Part shown: piece after piece, positions 10,003 to 21,085 of the stretch
Position numbering within the stretch: position 1 is the first letter of the stretch
How the letters are laid out: every line of letters starts with the position of its first letter
From: Nannobrachium achirus
Taxonomy: Eukaryota; Chordata; Actinopteri; Myctophiformes; Myctophidae
Reading direction: 5' to 3'
Length of the DNA: 64,000 nucleotides
Assembly (NCBI GenBank): GCA_963921795.1
Contig: OY997661.1
Coordinates: forward strand, 37,084,970-37,148,969
Program-made: the position numbers and the translations under genes
The notes under the pieces: generated by a model
Told to the model about the DNA's origin: nothing
Seen by the model: only the letters and a program-made list of their open reading frames with translations
Databases searched by the model: none

Positions 10003-10210
10003 AGGACCCGTATTGACCATCTGTTTGCCTGTGTCCATTTATGCTCAAATATGGAGATATCTGTATCTGTCTGTCTGCATCCATTTTATGCCCATATGGA
10101 GATCTCTGAATCTGTTTGTCTGTGTCCCTTTATTCCCATTTTGGAGATCTCTGTTTCTGTCTGTGCCTCCGACTGTGTTGCAGACACAGTGCCGGTTCCC
10201 CCTTTAAAGC
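10003..10210 (-). mobile_element. Helitron copy 2, continuation beyond LINE array
   Basis: Begins AGGACCCGTATTGACCATC, the same unit seen at 721-740, and continues with two or three degraded units of the 'TGTCCATTTATGCCCATA..GGAGATCTCTG' minisatellite. No Helitron 5' terminus (TC + ATAAATGC) is seen before it merges with other repeats at about 10210. Confidence 0.55.
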
Positions 10211-11230
10211 AAACCCAGTATCTCGACAGTCATGTGATCGACACGGATCTGTCCGATTTTGCATATTCCATCCTGATTGGCTAAGATTGGCTTCCAAAGT
10301 TTGTAGGATTGAGCCGTTTTGAACAAAATGCCTCAAATCACAAACGCAAGGGTCAAAATGTCTGTAATACAGAGACATGACATGTAAAAAGACATGAACA
10401 ATGAAATGATTATTTAAAGGTAATGTTACATGTTTTCTGACACAATAAAGTATAAAAAAAATCACTAACGCAAAGTGCAATTATCATGAAATCGCACACA
10501 CACGTTCCCACTAGGCCGAGGAAGAAATGCCACTTACATTTTTTTTAAATCAGCCTCATGGTGGCGCTATAACAGGCCGATTTGTGGTTTTACCTATAAC
10601 TCCACCGATCAGTTTCAAACTTTGTAAGCGCACTCCCTAGAGGCTAAGGATAAACCTTTGCCCTGCATTTTTCACATCAGCCTTTTATAGCGCAACCTTT
10701 GGGCCGACTTATGTAAAACACATTTTTGGATATTACTCCTTCAGATTTTCTCCAAAAATAACACAAATCAGTACACAGTATCTCTATAGTCATGTGATCA
10801 AGTCTGATGCGTCTGATATTTCATATTCCATCCTGATTGGCTAATATTAGCTTCCAAAGTTTGCAGGATTGCTCAATTTTTTAACTAAATGCCTCAAATC
10901 ATGAACGCAGCTTGCAATTACCGTGTAATTTGCCACACATATTCCCACTATGTCAAGGAAAAAATGATACCGTTTTCACATTGGCCTGTTATAGCGCCAC
11001 CAGCAGGTAGACTTTAGCAAAACACATTTTTGGAACACAATGCTTCAAATCACGCATACAGCGTCCGATTGTCATGAAAGGTCTAAGGTGAAGAACATAT
11101 GCCACCCCTTTTACACTGGCCTATTACAGTGGCACCACCAGGACGCCTGGCCTGGTGGAGACCTGTGCTCGGAAGAGCACTGCTTCTAGTTAATAATTTT
11201 TAACTTTACAAAAACCTCAACTGAGGGGTC
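10211..11230. repeat. Unclassified interspersed repeat with internal duplication
   Basis: Two diverged copies of one block lie about 560 bp apart (CATATTCCATCCTGATTGGC at about 10261 and 10824, each followed by CTTCCAAAGTTTG and AATGCCTCAAATCA). A GGTGGCGCTATAACAGGCC motif occurs in both orientations (10551, 10985) and again near 47808. No ORF, clear terminal inverted repeat or host exon was seen. It is a degraded teleost repeat of unknown class. Confidence 0.5.
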
Positions 11231-11235
11231 AGAAT

Positions 11236-11289
11236 TTGAAAATGGTAAATGGTGCATTTATACACAGATTGTGCATTACATTCACCTAT

Positions 11290-11355
<66 letters not shown>

Positions 11356-11522
11356 TCATACACTGATGGCAGAGGAAACCATGCAAGGCACCAACCTGCA
11401 CATCAGTAATAATTAGGGGTTCAGTGTCTTGCTCAAGGACATTTCAACACTGGGGGAACCCGGGACCTTGCCGTTCCCATCCGGCTGCTCTACCAGCCAC
11501 TCTACCCCTGAGCCACTGCCGC
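11236..11522 (-). mobile_element. tRNA-derived SINE
   Basis: Minus-strand copy of the element at 24172-24462. The 3' tail (GGTAAATGGTGCATTTATA on the + strand) lies on the left. The body includes GGGGTTCAGTGTCTTGCTCAAGG, and the tRNA-like head (GGCTCAGGGGTAGAG on the minus strand) lies near 11500-11520. A (CA)32 tract (11290-11353) has expanded inside the tail region. Confidence 0.75.
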
Positions 11523-11607
11523 CCCTTAACTGAGGGGGTCAGACCCCCTCTGGCACCCCCATGGGACCTGGCCTGGACACATCTGGTTTTCACCACATGT
11601 AATAAAC

Positions 11608-11621
11608 TCTGTCTGTGTGTG

Positions 11622-11698
<77 letters not shown>
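11608..11698. repeat. (CTGT)n(CT)n microsatellite
   Basis: About 16 CTGT steps followed by CT steps. Frames that read through it are low-complexity VCLS repeats, not protein. Confidence 0.95.
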
Positions 11699-12033
11699 AC
11701 AGTGGTGTATCTCCTCCTCTGTTGTGGACTTGTTCAACCAAAGCAAGGTGAGACAACGTCATTGTCTCCGCCAGGCCAAAAGGCATGCATGGCTGAGACC
11801 AGGGCAGGAATTTCAGGGAGGCCATGAAGGCCATGGCCGCCGTTGCCCCTCAGTTTGGCCTTGTGTCCCTCAAAAAATGGCATGCCCTGAGGCCACAGTG
11901 GCCTTAATACTCCAGCTGACTGTACCACTTATCCCTATAAACGTCTTCGCCTTTTTTTATATTTTGGAAAACATTCGACATCGGCAGGGGTCATCAACAT
12001 TTCCGTACAGACTTGTCCATGTCCTTGGCACAT
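11699..12033. repeat. Unclassified repeat, related to 27600-27725
   Basis: Contains AGGCCAAAAGGCATGCATGG, CAGTTTGGCCTTGTG and TCAAAAAATGG. A diverged relative with GGCCTTCCTGCCC, TTTGGCCTTTGTGCC and ATCAAAAAATGG lies at 27600-27725. No coding signal. Confidence 0.4.
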
Positions 12034-12480
12034 CCCTAGTCAAAAATCCTATAGAAAATCCTTTAGGATTCCGATAGAAAAATCCTTTAGAAAATCCTAT
12101 AGGATATCTTCTTATAGTATTAGAAAATCCTTTAGAAAATCCCATTAAGAATCCTTTACAGTTTTGGAACAGATCCTATTGGATATTTTCTTATAGGATA
12201 ATAATCCTTTAGAAAATCCCATTAAGAATCCTATAAGAATCCTTTACAGTTTTGGAACAGATCCTATTGGATATTTTCTTATAGGATAGGTGCCTTGCCT
12301 GGCTGCCACCTACCAACAGGGGGTGGTTTTGTGCTGACTGATTTATCAGGCTATCAGTGTTAAGACATACAGTATTAGATTTGACATTATCATTAACATC
12401 TTGAGTGAGATTCGAACTTACAACCTCCCGTGCTTGAATCCTGCCCTGATCCTCTGCGCCAAGGCCATCGCGTGTTTGTC
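12034..12480. mobile_element. CCCTAGTCAAAAA element, one end plus tRNA-like module
   Basis: Starts with CCCTAGTCAAAAATCC, the terminal inverted repeat of 22384-22909, and continues through many AATCCTTTAGAAAATCC / ATCCTATAGGAT palindromic steps. It then enters a body (GGTGCCTTGCCTGGCTGCC) and a tRNA-like head on the minus strand. The second terminal repeat is not seen, so this copy is truncated. Confidence 0.6.
12386..12478 (-). repeat. tRNA-Ser/Leu-like SINE head
   Basis: On the minus strand it reads ATGGCCTTGGCGCAGAGG (box A-like), AAGCACGGGAGG, then AAGTTCGAATCTCACTC (box B and T-arm-like). It does not fold as a complete tRNA gene with a proper acceptor stem, so it is a SINE or tRNA-derived segment rather than a functional tRNA. 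A partner copy lies at 22494-22535. Confidence 0.5.
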
Positions 12481-14307
12481 GAGGTTGCGGCAACAGAAAA
12501 AGACGCGCTCCGCCAATCATAGTAAACCACACACACTGGACATCAAGATCGAGTCCAGACAGAGCTTATACCATAATGTAACCATAACACATTAACATGA
12601 ACGTGACATGAAGTAATACTGCCCTGTCCCTGTGATTTTTATATGCTAACTGCTATTAAAGTATTCAATCAAAAGAACGAGAGATGTACCGGTATCTGGG
12701 TGACTTACAGTGCGTGCGCCACGGTGCGTGCATGAACGTTTCTTTCTGACAACCACCTAAATATTGTCTGGTTACCGTGTTAGCAGACGCAATTTATATC
12801 CGACACCAATATTGATTTAATAGACGTTTTCCTGGCCGGGACCCAAACTAGTGAAAACGGCAGATCTGTGAGCTTGTAGATTGGCTATTTTCACTAGGCC
12901 TAGCCTACTTCTTATTATTCTTTTTATATGTAATTTCTTAGATGTGTTTGCTTGTTTGAAAAACATATGAATAGGCACATAATCATGTACCCGATGCATG
13001 TAGGCCTATACTGACCACTGTTATTTGCAATCGGGGTATATTTCTTGCAAAAGTTTATAAAGACAATGTCCATGGCGCGCCAGAGCGCCACAGCCGCATA
13101 TGCGTGATGTTTAATTGATAGCATAAATAGAAAGGGAGATGAGTCCCGTCCTTCTAACACAGAAAGGAAAAAAGAAATAGAGTTCACAGAATAAATACAA
13201 ATTTGACTAAGAGTGGCCTAATTGTTTGAGAAATGACCATGGGTCTGGGAATTGAAGCAGCTCGGGCGATCAACATTAACCTCCAACCCACCTTTACTCT
13301 ATAGTTTTTTATTGCCTTGGTAGGCTGTCAGCCTATATTTTTCTTTATATAGACCTACTGTTACATTTCATAATGAAATGTTTGGCTATTTATAGGATAT
13401 GGTTAAACCATGCGTGATCATTTGCATTCGTTGCCTAATACTAATAGCCCAATAAAAACACTATTTCTGTTAGAACCCGTTGTCATTGATTGTTCTTTAG
13501 ATTCAGGAAACATCTATGAAGTGTTTTACTAGCTCAGAAATAAATCAAATAGTCTATGAAGTGTTTTGTAGCCGTATTCTATAGGTATTATTAACCGCAA
13601 TCTACTTGCGTTCTGGAGTCGCCGAAATGTCGGGCTGATGCGCTGCCGTCTCCAAATCTCTCCATGACCATGTGTCCAAAATAACAGATGTATAAGCTGT
13701 CGACACACCATGACGCAATGCGTTGATATCTTGTAACTCTGTTGTGACTGTGGCTGTGGCGCGCATTACGCAGGGAGCAACACCGTCTATTCAATCATGC
13801 CTTGGTCAAGTAAGTTGGTCATTATGAAGCGATTTAAACAAAACAAAAAAATTCTCCTCGTTCCTTGGAAAGCAGAGCATGACCAAATGACTAAATTGTG
13901 TCCCTATTCAATCTGTAAATATTGAAACGTTGGCAATTGAAAATAGCCATCTACCAGCTCTCCATGCAGTGTTGCGCTCCAAAAGGAAATTCCCCGACAT
14001 TGATTCTCAAAGCTCTGAGCTTTGCTTGCCTTTATATAAAACCATAATTGATATTATATAAATTATAACTATCATCTACAATTACATGTTATAGAAAACG
14101 TTTGTAATCGGGTCTTTATTTGCTGTGCAATGAATTAATCAAACTGAAAGAGTGAATGGCAATGCTTCGCTAATCATTTCTTTGAATAGAATTGACACAA
14201 GGAGGAACTGACACTCTATCACTTCTGCTAATTACAGTAGCCTATATAGGTATTCTAGGTAGGCTATTATTATTAACTGAATGAGTGGTTGGTTTGATTT
14301 ATTTGTA
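12481..14307. other. AT-rich stretch without recognisable gene
   Basis: About 1.8 kb with no convincing exon, RNA gene or transposon end apart from the 50 bp hairpin at 12848-12897. Short frames are 60-90 codons and lack family features. It may be unique intergenic DNA. Confidence 0.5.
12848..12897. repeat. 50 bp palindromic hairpin (GTGAAAAC..GTTTTCAC family)
   Basis: CTAGTGAAAACGGCAGATC pairs with GATTGGCTATTTTCACTAG around a short centre. It is the only copy here that stands outside another transposon. Relatives lie at 26499, 36011, 40761, 52808, 54519 and 56733. Confidence 0.6.
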
Positions 14308-14958
14308 ATTTCACTAGTAAAGACCACACCATCAAACAATATCAGTTGGGTTGTATTTATTGAATGGATACAGTGTGTATGAATGGAGACTGATTGAGGG
14401 ATGGAGTACTGAGGATGGTGTGGTGTAGATGAGTTATGTGGTGTAGATGAGTTGTGCGGTGGAGATGGGCTGAATAGGTATGGGTGCTTGTTGGTCTGGG
14501 TGCTAGCAGGTGGCGGTTAGTGGTTCCAGGGGGCGATGGACCCTGGGTGTTTGGCTTTGGGGTCCTTGGATCTGGAGTGGCGCCGAGGTCGATGGATCTG
14601 GAGTGGCGCCGAGGTCCATGGATCTGGAGTGCGCAGAGTTTACGCTTTAAGGCCCCATCTGGAACCTGAAGGAAAGGATGAGGAAATGTTAGTGGAGCGC
14701 ATGAGAAAAGTGTGGAGATTGGGGTGGTGGAGGGATGCGAGAAACGGATCAGAGGGTAGTAGGTGGAGGTGGTCGTGTATAAATACAACCCTTGGTTGGT
14801 TTGGGGGAGGAGATAGGGGAGGAGTTGTTATCAATGGGATCACAAGCAGGTGAGCTTGGGAGGAGTAGAAGTCAGCCTGATTGGAGGCAATAACATAGTG
14901 GGGAGATAGTTCTCCGGTGTGGTCTTATTCCTCCTGAACTTACGTTGTACCAACAGCA
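14308..14958 (-). repeat. DIRS fossil: terminal A2-B2 repeat block
   Basis: A 650 bp block. 14308-14657 repeats at 14958-15307 (B), and 14735-14958 repeats at 20006-20230 (A). AAGACCACACC near the outer edge and GGTGTGGTCTT near the inner edge are inverted to each other. Confidence 0.8.
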
Positions 14959-15307
14959 TTTCACTAGTAAAGACCACACCATCAAACAATATCAGTTGGG
15001 TTGTATTTATTGAATGGATACAGTGTGTATGAATGGAGACTGATTGAGGGATGGAGTACTGAGGATGGTGTGGTGTAGATGAGTTATGTGGTGTAGATGA
15101 GTTGTGCGGTGGAGATGGGCTGAATAGGTATGGGTGCTTGTTGGTCTGGGTGCTAGCAGGTGGCGGTTAGTGGTTCCAGGGGGCGATGGACCCTGGGTGT
15201 TTGGCTTTGGGGTCCTTGGATCTGGAGTGGCGCCGAGGTCGATGGATCTGGAGTGGCGCCGAGGTCCATGGATCTGGAGTGCGCAGAGTTTACGCTTTAA
15301 GGCCCCA
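14958..15307 (-). repeat. DIRS fossil: B1 repeat
   Basis: 350 bp, nearly identical to 14308-14657 and placed directly against the A2 copy. Beyond GGCCCCA at 15307 the two B copies diverge at once, which marks the repeat boundary. Confidence 0.8.
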
Positions 15308-15399
15308 AAAAGTGAACACATGGCATGGGCAGGGTTGGACCACTAGAACGGATGTAGGCGGACTTCGCAGGTAGAGGATCGAAGCATTCGATTAGTTTA

Positions 15400-16250
15400 G
15401 TTCGATCGGTGTGAACGATATGGAGTGTAGATGGGGTGACAATTGGTTGTACGGGTGTATGAGGAAGGAGCGGCTAGACAGGAATGGGTTAGGGTGATCG
15501 TAGCAGTGAATATTGGAGTGAATACTGGAGTGAATACTGGAATGAATATTGGAGTGAATACTGGAGTGAATACTGGAATGAATACTGGAATGAATATTGG
15601 AGTGAATACCGGAATGAATACGGGAGTGAATACTGGAGTAACGACGGAGGTGGCGATGGAACCGGGTCCGAGTGATAAAGGTGCCGGTTTCGGAAATGAA
15701 TAGTGGATCGGAAGGTGAAGCGTTTTGGGACCGGCGGGTAAGGAGGTGGCGCACGAGTGGCTCGAAGGGACTGAGGGGTGAATTTAGCTTAAAAGGTAAA
15801 TGGGAGTCGATGCTCCGTATTGGTCCGTTTTACTGTGCCTGAGCGTGTAGATTAGGGTGGAAGGGTCTAGAATTGTCAGGTCGGCGAGGCAGGGGTGGTG
15901 AGCCGGATTGAATCTGGTGTTGGACGCGGTGAACTCCGAACACCTGAGGAACCCGTAAAGGCCAGGAGGAATACTGGTTCGAGTGTGGAGTCGGTGGATG
16001 GGTTGGCGTAGCCGGAACGGAGTACCGAGATACGATCGGCGAGTGGTGAGGTGAGGGGTTGGCGGCTAGGAGGATGACGTGGCTCGTACCGTCTAATGCC
16101 TTTAAGAAGCAAAGAGACGTGGGGATGTGAATGGAAGGGGTGAGGAGCGCCGGTGAGGAGTTTCGATACGAAGTTAATACCGGCGAGGTACGCACGGATA
16201 GTGTACGAGGGCATAGACAGGGAAGTGTGGCAGTGGCTGATGAGGGAGGC
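15400..16250 (-). pseudogene. Tyrosine recombinase remnant of DIRS fossil
   Basis: Minus-strand reading gives RAYLAGINFVSKLLTG, LLLKGIRR, RQPLT and, further on, SDPLFI, which are segments typical of DIRS-type tyrosine recombinases that integrate the circular intermediate. It lies next to the B1 repeat, as expected. A short tandem repeat (GTGAATACTGGA units, 15510-15640) sits within it. The gene is broken. Confidence 0.65.
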
Positions 16251-16299
16251 GAGTGTGGCTAGGTCTAGGGACGGGGAATGTAGCGCATAGGCGGAGTGA

Positions 16300-16690
16300 A
16301 ATGATTGGAAATTCTCCGGGCGGTCCAGTAGGAGGACAGGGTGGACGGCGCGAGTGACAGGAGAATGGTTGTGTTGGGCGTGGTGTATGAGGTGGCAGAG
16401 AGGGTGGTCTATGGGAAGGTCATGTGAGAAACGGAGGTACCGGAGTGGGGTGGATGTCCGCGTCTGGAGCCAGTAGCCTGAATTTCCAGGTGAGCCGTCT
16501 GAGGAGGGACATGATGGGGAGTGAGGAGGAATGGCCTTTGTTAATGATATCTACAGTGGTTTGATTGTCTGAGTGGATGAGGACGGAGCGGCTGGACAGT
16601 ACGAGGGCCCAAAGAAGCCGCGACAAGATCTGGTGGATCTCAGATGGCACGGGTGGACAGGAGGAATGGGTAATCGTAGCAGTGAATACT
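16300..16690 (-). pseudogene. RNase H-like remnant of DIRS fossil
   Basis: Minus-strand reading gives LIHSDNQTTVDIINKGH followed by LLRRLTW, which fits the RNase H region that follows RT in DIRS elements. It is bounded on the right by GGGA minisatellite, where the RT would be expected. It is broken. Confidence 0.6.
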
Positions 16691-16721
16691 GGAGTGAATA
16701 CTGGACCTGGAATGGATAGAG

Positions 16722-17000
16722 GGATGGGTGGATGGATGGAGGGAGGGAGGGAGGAGGAAGGGAGGGAGGGAAGGAGGCATGGAAGGAGGAAGGGAGGGAG
16801 GGAAGGAGGCACATAAGGAGGAAGGGAGGGAGGAGGAGGGAGGGAGGGAGGAAGGGAGGGAGGGAGGAGGAAGGGAGGGAGGGAAGGAGGCATGGAAGGA
16901 GGAAGGGAGGGAGGGAAGGAGGCACATAAGGAGGAGGGAGGGAGGGAGGAGGGGAAGTGAATGATGGATGGATGGAGGGAGGGGGGGGGGGGGTAATGGC
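16722..17000. repeat. GGGA/GGAAGGAGG minisatellite
   Basis: Purine-rich tandem array of GGAGGGAGG, GGAAGGAGG and CATGGAAGG steps. Long minus-strand frames through it (PSLPPSLPP) are low-complexity artefacts. Confidence 0.92.
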
Positions 17001-17040
17001 TGAACGGGACCAGCTGGATTTTAACTTGGTGTAGGCCAAC

Positions 17041-17345
17041 GTGTCCGCTGTGCCGGTTGGAGGAGGCACGCTGTGCCGGTCAGAGGGAGGAGGAGGCACG
17101 CTGTGCTGGTCGGAGGGAGGACTGGTCGGAGGGAGGAGGAGGCACGCTGTGCCGGTCAGAGGGAAGAGGAGGCACGCTGTGCTGGTCGGAGGGAGGACTG
17201 GTCGGAGGGAGGAGGAGGCACGCTGTGCCGGATGTCGGAGGAGGCACGCTGTGCCGGTTGGAGGAGGCACGCTGTGCCGGTTGGAGGAGGAGGCACGCTG
17301 TGCCGGTTGGAGGAGGCACGCTGTGCCGGTCGGAGGGAGGAGGAG
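17041..17345. repeat. GC-rich minisatellite of small hairpins
   Basis: Nine copies of GGCACGCTGTG(C)(C/T)GG, each a 5-bp stem with a GCT loop, are separated by GGAGGGAGGA or TTGGAGGA spacers. The spacing is 22-46 bp in a higher-order pattern. Confidence 0.85.
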
Positions 17346-17499
17346 GTATTCATCATGGGATGCTTTGAGGGAGCCTGGAGGTGGTGGGTATGGGTGGGCA
17401 TGCGACATGGGCTGTGGAACTTCGTACCTGGAAATTGCATGACAAAACAAACAAGGGAACAGTTGTGAACGTGGTTAGCAGTGGATGCCGAGTAGGCTG

Positions 17500-17905
17500 T
17501 CGCTGGCTATATCGCTGCTGGACTGAAGGCAGCTGTGGGTGGGAGGGGATGTTGTAATGGTTTAGCACTGGAAGCCAGGTAGGCAGTTGCAGGCAATGGC
17601 TGCTAGGCTTAAAGGCAGCCGTGATAGTAAAGGCTATGAGGGGATGTTGTAGTGGTATAGCACTGGAAGCCGGGTAGGCAGTCGCTGGCTATGGCTGCTG
17701 CCTGGGCTGAAGGCAGCCGTAATTGAAATGGCTAGAAGGGGAAGTTGTAATGGTTTAGCACTGGAAGCCAGGTAGGCAGTCGCAGGCTATGCGGCTGCTG
17801 GTCTGGAAGCAGCTTCGATGGTGACTAGGTGGGGATGTTGTAATAGTTTAGCACTGGAAGCCGAGTAGACGGTCACTGGCTATGGCTGCTGGGCTGAAAG
17901 CGGAC
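17500..17905. repeat. ~95 bp tandem repeat, four units
   Basis: GTTGTAATGGTTTAGCACTGG recurs at about 17551, 17646, 17744 and 17837 (steps of 95, 98 and 93 bp). Each is followed by GGTAGGCAGTCGC and GGCTGCTG..GAAGGCAGC. Confidence 0.85.
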
Positions 17906-17974
17906 GTAATAGGAGTGGGCATACGAGGATAGGGACAGAATGTAATGCGACGATGTGATGTCACGACAATGTGT

Positions 17975-18590
17975 TGGGATGGATGGATGAATGTGGATGG
18001 ATGGATGCGTGGATGGATGGATGATGGATGGATGGATGGATGTGGATGGATGGATGGATGGAGAGATGAATGGATGGATGGAGGGAGGGAGGGAGGGAGA
18101 GATGGATGGAGAGATGGATGGATGCATGGAGAGATGGATGGATAGATAGAGGGATGGGTGGATGGAGGGAGGGAGGGAGGGAGGGATGGATGGAGAGATG
18201 AATGGATGGATGGAGGGAGGGAGGGAGAGAGGGAGAGAGGGAGGGAGGGAGGGAGGGATGGATGGAGAGATGGATGGATGCATGGAGAGATGGATGGATG
18301 GAGGGAGGGAGAGATGGATGGATGGATAGAGGGATGGGTGGATGGATGGAGGGAGGGAGGGAGGGAGGGATGGATGGATGGATGGAGAGAGGGAGGGAGA
18401 GAGGGAGGGAGAGATGGATGGAGAGATGGATGGATGCATGGAGAGATGGATGGGTGGATAGAGGGATGGGTGGATGGATGGAGGGAGGGAGGGAGGGAGG
18501 GAGGGATGGAAGGAGGAAGGGAGGGAGGGAAGGAGGCACGGAAGGAGGAAGGGAGGAGGAGAAGGGAGGGAGGGAGGAGGAGAAGTGAAT
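17975..18590. repeat. GGAT/GGGA minisatellite, ~600 bp
   Basis: Long array of GGATGGATGGAT, GGAGAGATGGAT and GGGAGGGAGG steps with visible higher-order duplication (ATGCATGGAGAGATGG recurs). Six-frame open frames of 128-264 codons here arise only from the absence of stops in the repeat. Confidence 0.93.
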
Positions 18591-20005
18591 GATGGATACA
18601 GCATATGCATTCGATAGGCATACAAGGGACATTGACGGAATAAAATGTCGCAATGATGTGACGTCACAACAATGTGATGTCATGGGTCAGCTCTAGACAT
18701 GCAGCATATGCATACAATGGGCATACGAGGGACACAGGCAGATTATGATGTCACAATGAGATGTCACAACGATGATGTCATAACGGGTTAGCAGCTATAG
18801 ACATTGAGGCATTACTCACTCACAGACATACATGTGGACAAGATGTGACGGTTTTCATAGTTAACTGTGGCCTACGTTGCAAGACAAATAACGCATGGAG
18901 GTGGCAGAGAGCATGTGCATAACAATTTATACATGAAGATTAGGTGGTGGAGAGTGTGGGGAGGTGAGTGTTTGTTTTGCAAATGGATTGATGGTCCATG
19001 CATTGTGATGGTAAAATGTCACGTTTTAGACAAATGGAGCAATGGGACGCTGGTGAGAGAAATAGTGTGGGGAGTGGTTAATAACCCGAAGGGATAGGTG
19101 GATGTATGGATGATTGGATAAGCTGTTTAGGATCATGCAGTGTTAGCCTTAACACCATTATTAGATATAGAACAGAATGGTGGGCTGGTGAGGACGATGG
19201 GGGGAGGAGTGGTGGCTATGAACGGATAGATGTATGGATGAATAGGTTCGGCTTGTTGGATTACGGTGAATGTATGGCTGCAATGGAAATGATCATTGTA
19301 AAATGATACCATTGCTCTTGCCTGTATTGTTGTTGGGACTGATAGTATTCAATGAATCAATGTAGAATGGTGGAGGTTGGCGAATGAGTAGGTGAGGATG
19401 TGCTGTGGGTATAGGAGTCGGGTGTGTGAAAAGATACTTAGCTTTGAGTGTTGGACAGAAAATCATAGGCAGGGCTGAGCAACTCTGGATCTGGGAGTGA
19501 CGTCATCGCTGTGAGTTGTAGCGGAGGTCCCGTGGTTGAAAACGAGCGCTCCTTGCCTTAGCTCTCCTAGAATTTAGAAACTCGCGTCCCGTGGAGCGAG
19601 CCGGCTTTGAATGGCGGCGTGGGAGAAATAGGCTATTTCGCTAGCCGCGGAGGTGTCTTGAACACCGTGGCGGTCGGGACTGGACTGACTGGTTGTGTGA
19701 GGATAGGACTGGTGTGGTGTTGTGATGTGCCGAACCGGGACTGCCTCGAGACGGCGTGTGGAACCGGGCCGCTGGCGAAACATGTTAAAGTTAGTGGCCA
19801 CGGAATGAAAACAGGACTGTGAGGTTGGTGTTTGATCTCGCTAGCTGGTGCTGGATAGAAGTGATGGCATCGCTGTAGTAGTACGAGCTGGCATCTGTTG
19901 TGGGTTGTAGGAGGAGGAATTGTAGGCCTAAGTTTGTAGTTAATATTATTTAATCGGTTCGGTTGACCCAGGGACGCGTTGGTGAGCCTGAGCTTGTGTG
20001 TGTCC
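18591..20005. other. Interior of DIRS fossil, no domain recognised
   Basis: Includes three diverged copies of a GATGTCACAA / GCATACGAGGGACA repeat (18600-18800) and a CpG-rich patch with TGACGTCA at 19498. No Gag-like or RT-like segment could be recognised on either strand. Confidence 0.4.
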
Positions 20006-20230
20006 ATGCGAGAAACGGATCAGAGGGTAGTAGGTGGAGGTGGTCGTGTATAAATACAACCCTTGGTTGGTTTGGGGGAGGAGATAGGGGAGGAGTTGTT
20101 ATCAATGGGATCACAAGCAGGTGAGCTTGGGAGGAGTAGAAGTCAGCCTGATTGGAGGCAATAACATAGTGGGGAGATAGTTCTCCGGTGTGGTCTTATT
20201 CCTCCTGAACTTACGTTGTACCAACAGCAT

Positions 20231-20809
20231 GAAATTGAAGGCAAAAACAAGCATTAATTAATGAATTAATCATTTAATCGTGCACCAGCCCAAATCGCGC
20301 AATAAAGGAAACCCGGCATGTGGAGTTATTAATCTATAAATAAAGTATTTGTGCTTCTTCTCAAACAGACTACACAAATAAAATAACTGGTGCATTTATA
20401 AGCTGCAGGAATGATTAATTACAGGGGTGATGTTTCAACCATGACAGTCAGATGCAATACGCGACATGCAGCAGCAGCAGCAGCAGTCCATAATCAAAGC
20501 GATCGGCTGTAGTAAGCCTGTAACATTAACGATCAGTCAATCAAATTGAATATTAAAATGATTCCCACGCAGTCTGTGTAGTTTGTCAGGAGGTCCGGTG
20601 CATCACATAGGCTACTGTAGCAGGCCATGACAACAAATGAGAATAAGGCTAAATAACATTTCCTCGTTGCAATGAACAGCCAAATGATTTCTAAATAGGT
20701 TCACGTTAAAAACCACAGTAACTAGACCATAGAATGACAAAACAACAAGCTGACAAAGTGTAAACATCTATCAAAATCAAACGTTATCTTGTATTTATTT
20801 TATTCCTTG
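20231..20809. other. AT-rich stretch, no feature seen
   Basis: Contains a short (CAG)6 at about 20470-20487. No exon, RNA gene or transposon end was recognised. Confidence 0.4.
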
Positions 20810-21085
20810 GCTGGCTTCTGCGTCCAGGAACGCGGAAGAATAGCTGTCTGAGTGAGTGTCTGTTGATTCTGCAGGTGAGGGGGGCTTGATTGCTGATAAT
20901 CCCGCAGCTGGTCCGTTTTCCAGCAAAGTTCAGGAAAGCGATCGCGCCGCCGCAGATTGGCCGCTTTGTCAGACGTGCGAGAGATTTGACTGGTCCGTTT
21001 TCCAACACATTTCAGGGAAAGGGGGACCGCGATTGGCCCGCCAACCTCGACAGAGAAGTCACAGCAGGCGCCACAGCTCCTGTTA
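20810..21085. promoter_or_regulatory. CpG-rich patch with two inverted CCAAT boxes
   Basis: High CpG density against an AT-rich background. ATTGG (inverted CCAAT) occurs at 20956 and 21032, and the block CTGGTCCGTTTTCCA occurs twice. It could be a small promoter or CpG island, or the end of an unrecognised repeat. No transcript start or exon follows that I can support. Confidence 0.25.

Larger units (their letters stand above)
14308..20230 (-). mobile_element. DIRS-order (tyrosine recombinase) retroelement fossil with split direct repeats
   Basis: Read on the minus strand the order is A1 (20228-20006), interior, B1 (15307-14958), A2 (14958-14735), a short spacer and B2 (14657-14308). This A1-interior-B1-A2-B2 arrangement is that of the PAT/Ngaro branch of DIRS elements. 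A tyrosine recombinase remnant lies next to B1 and an RNase H-like remnant next to that, in the expected order. No RT was recognised. About 1.9 kb of the interior is GGAT/GGGA and GC-rich minisatellite. It is clearly broken, with several disruptions. The A and B repeat copies are nearly identical, suggesting a fairly recent insertion. Confidence 0.75.

Noticed and set aside
11424-12077. 217-codon + strand frame
   Set aside because: Runs through SINE, (CTGT)n and repeat debris; no protein family signal.
13529-13794. 60-67 codon minus-strand frames near 13.6 kb
   Set aside because: Short, overlapping, no homology or splice context.
16551-18683. Long open frames rich in [16 protein letters not shown] or REGGREGG on both strands
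   Set aside because: They follow the GGAT/GGGA minisatellites, which lack stops in most frames; low complexity, no domain.
14308-20230. Standard LTR retrotransposon or retroviral provirus
   Set aside because: Terminal repeats are split as A1..B1A2B2 rather than paired LTRs, and the recombinase-like remnant is of tyrosine, not DDE, type; no Gag, protease or Env seen.
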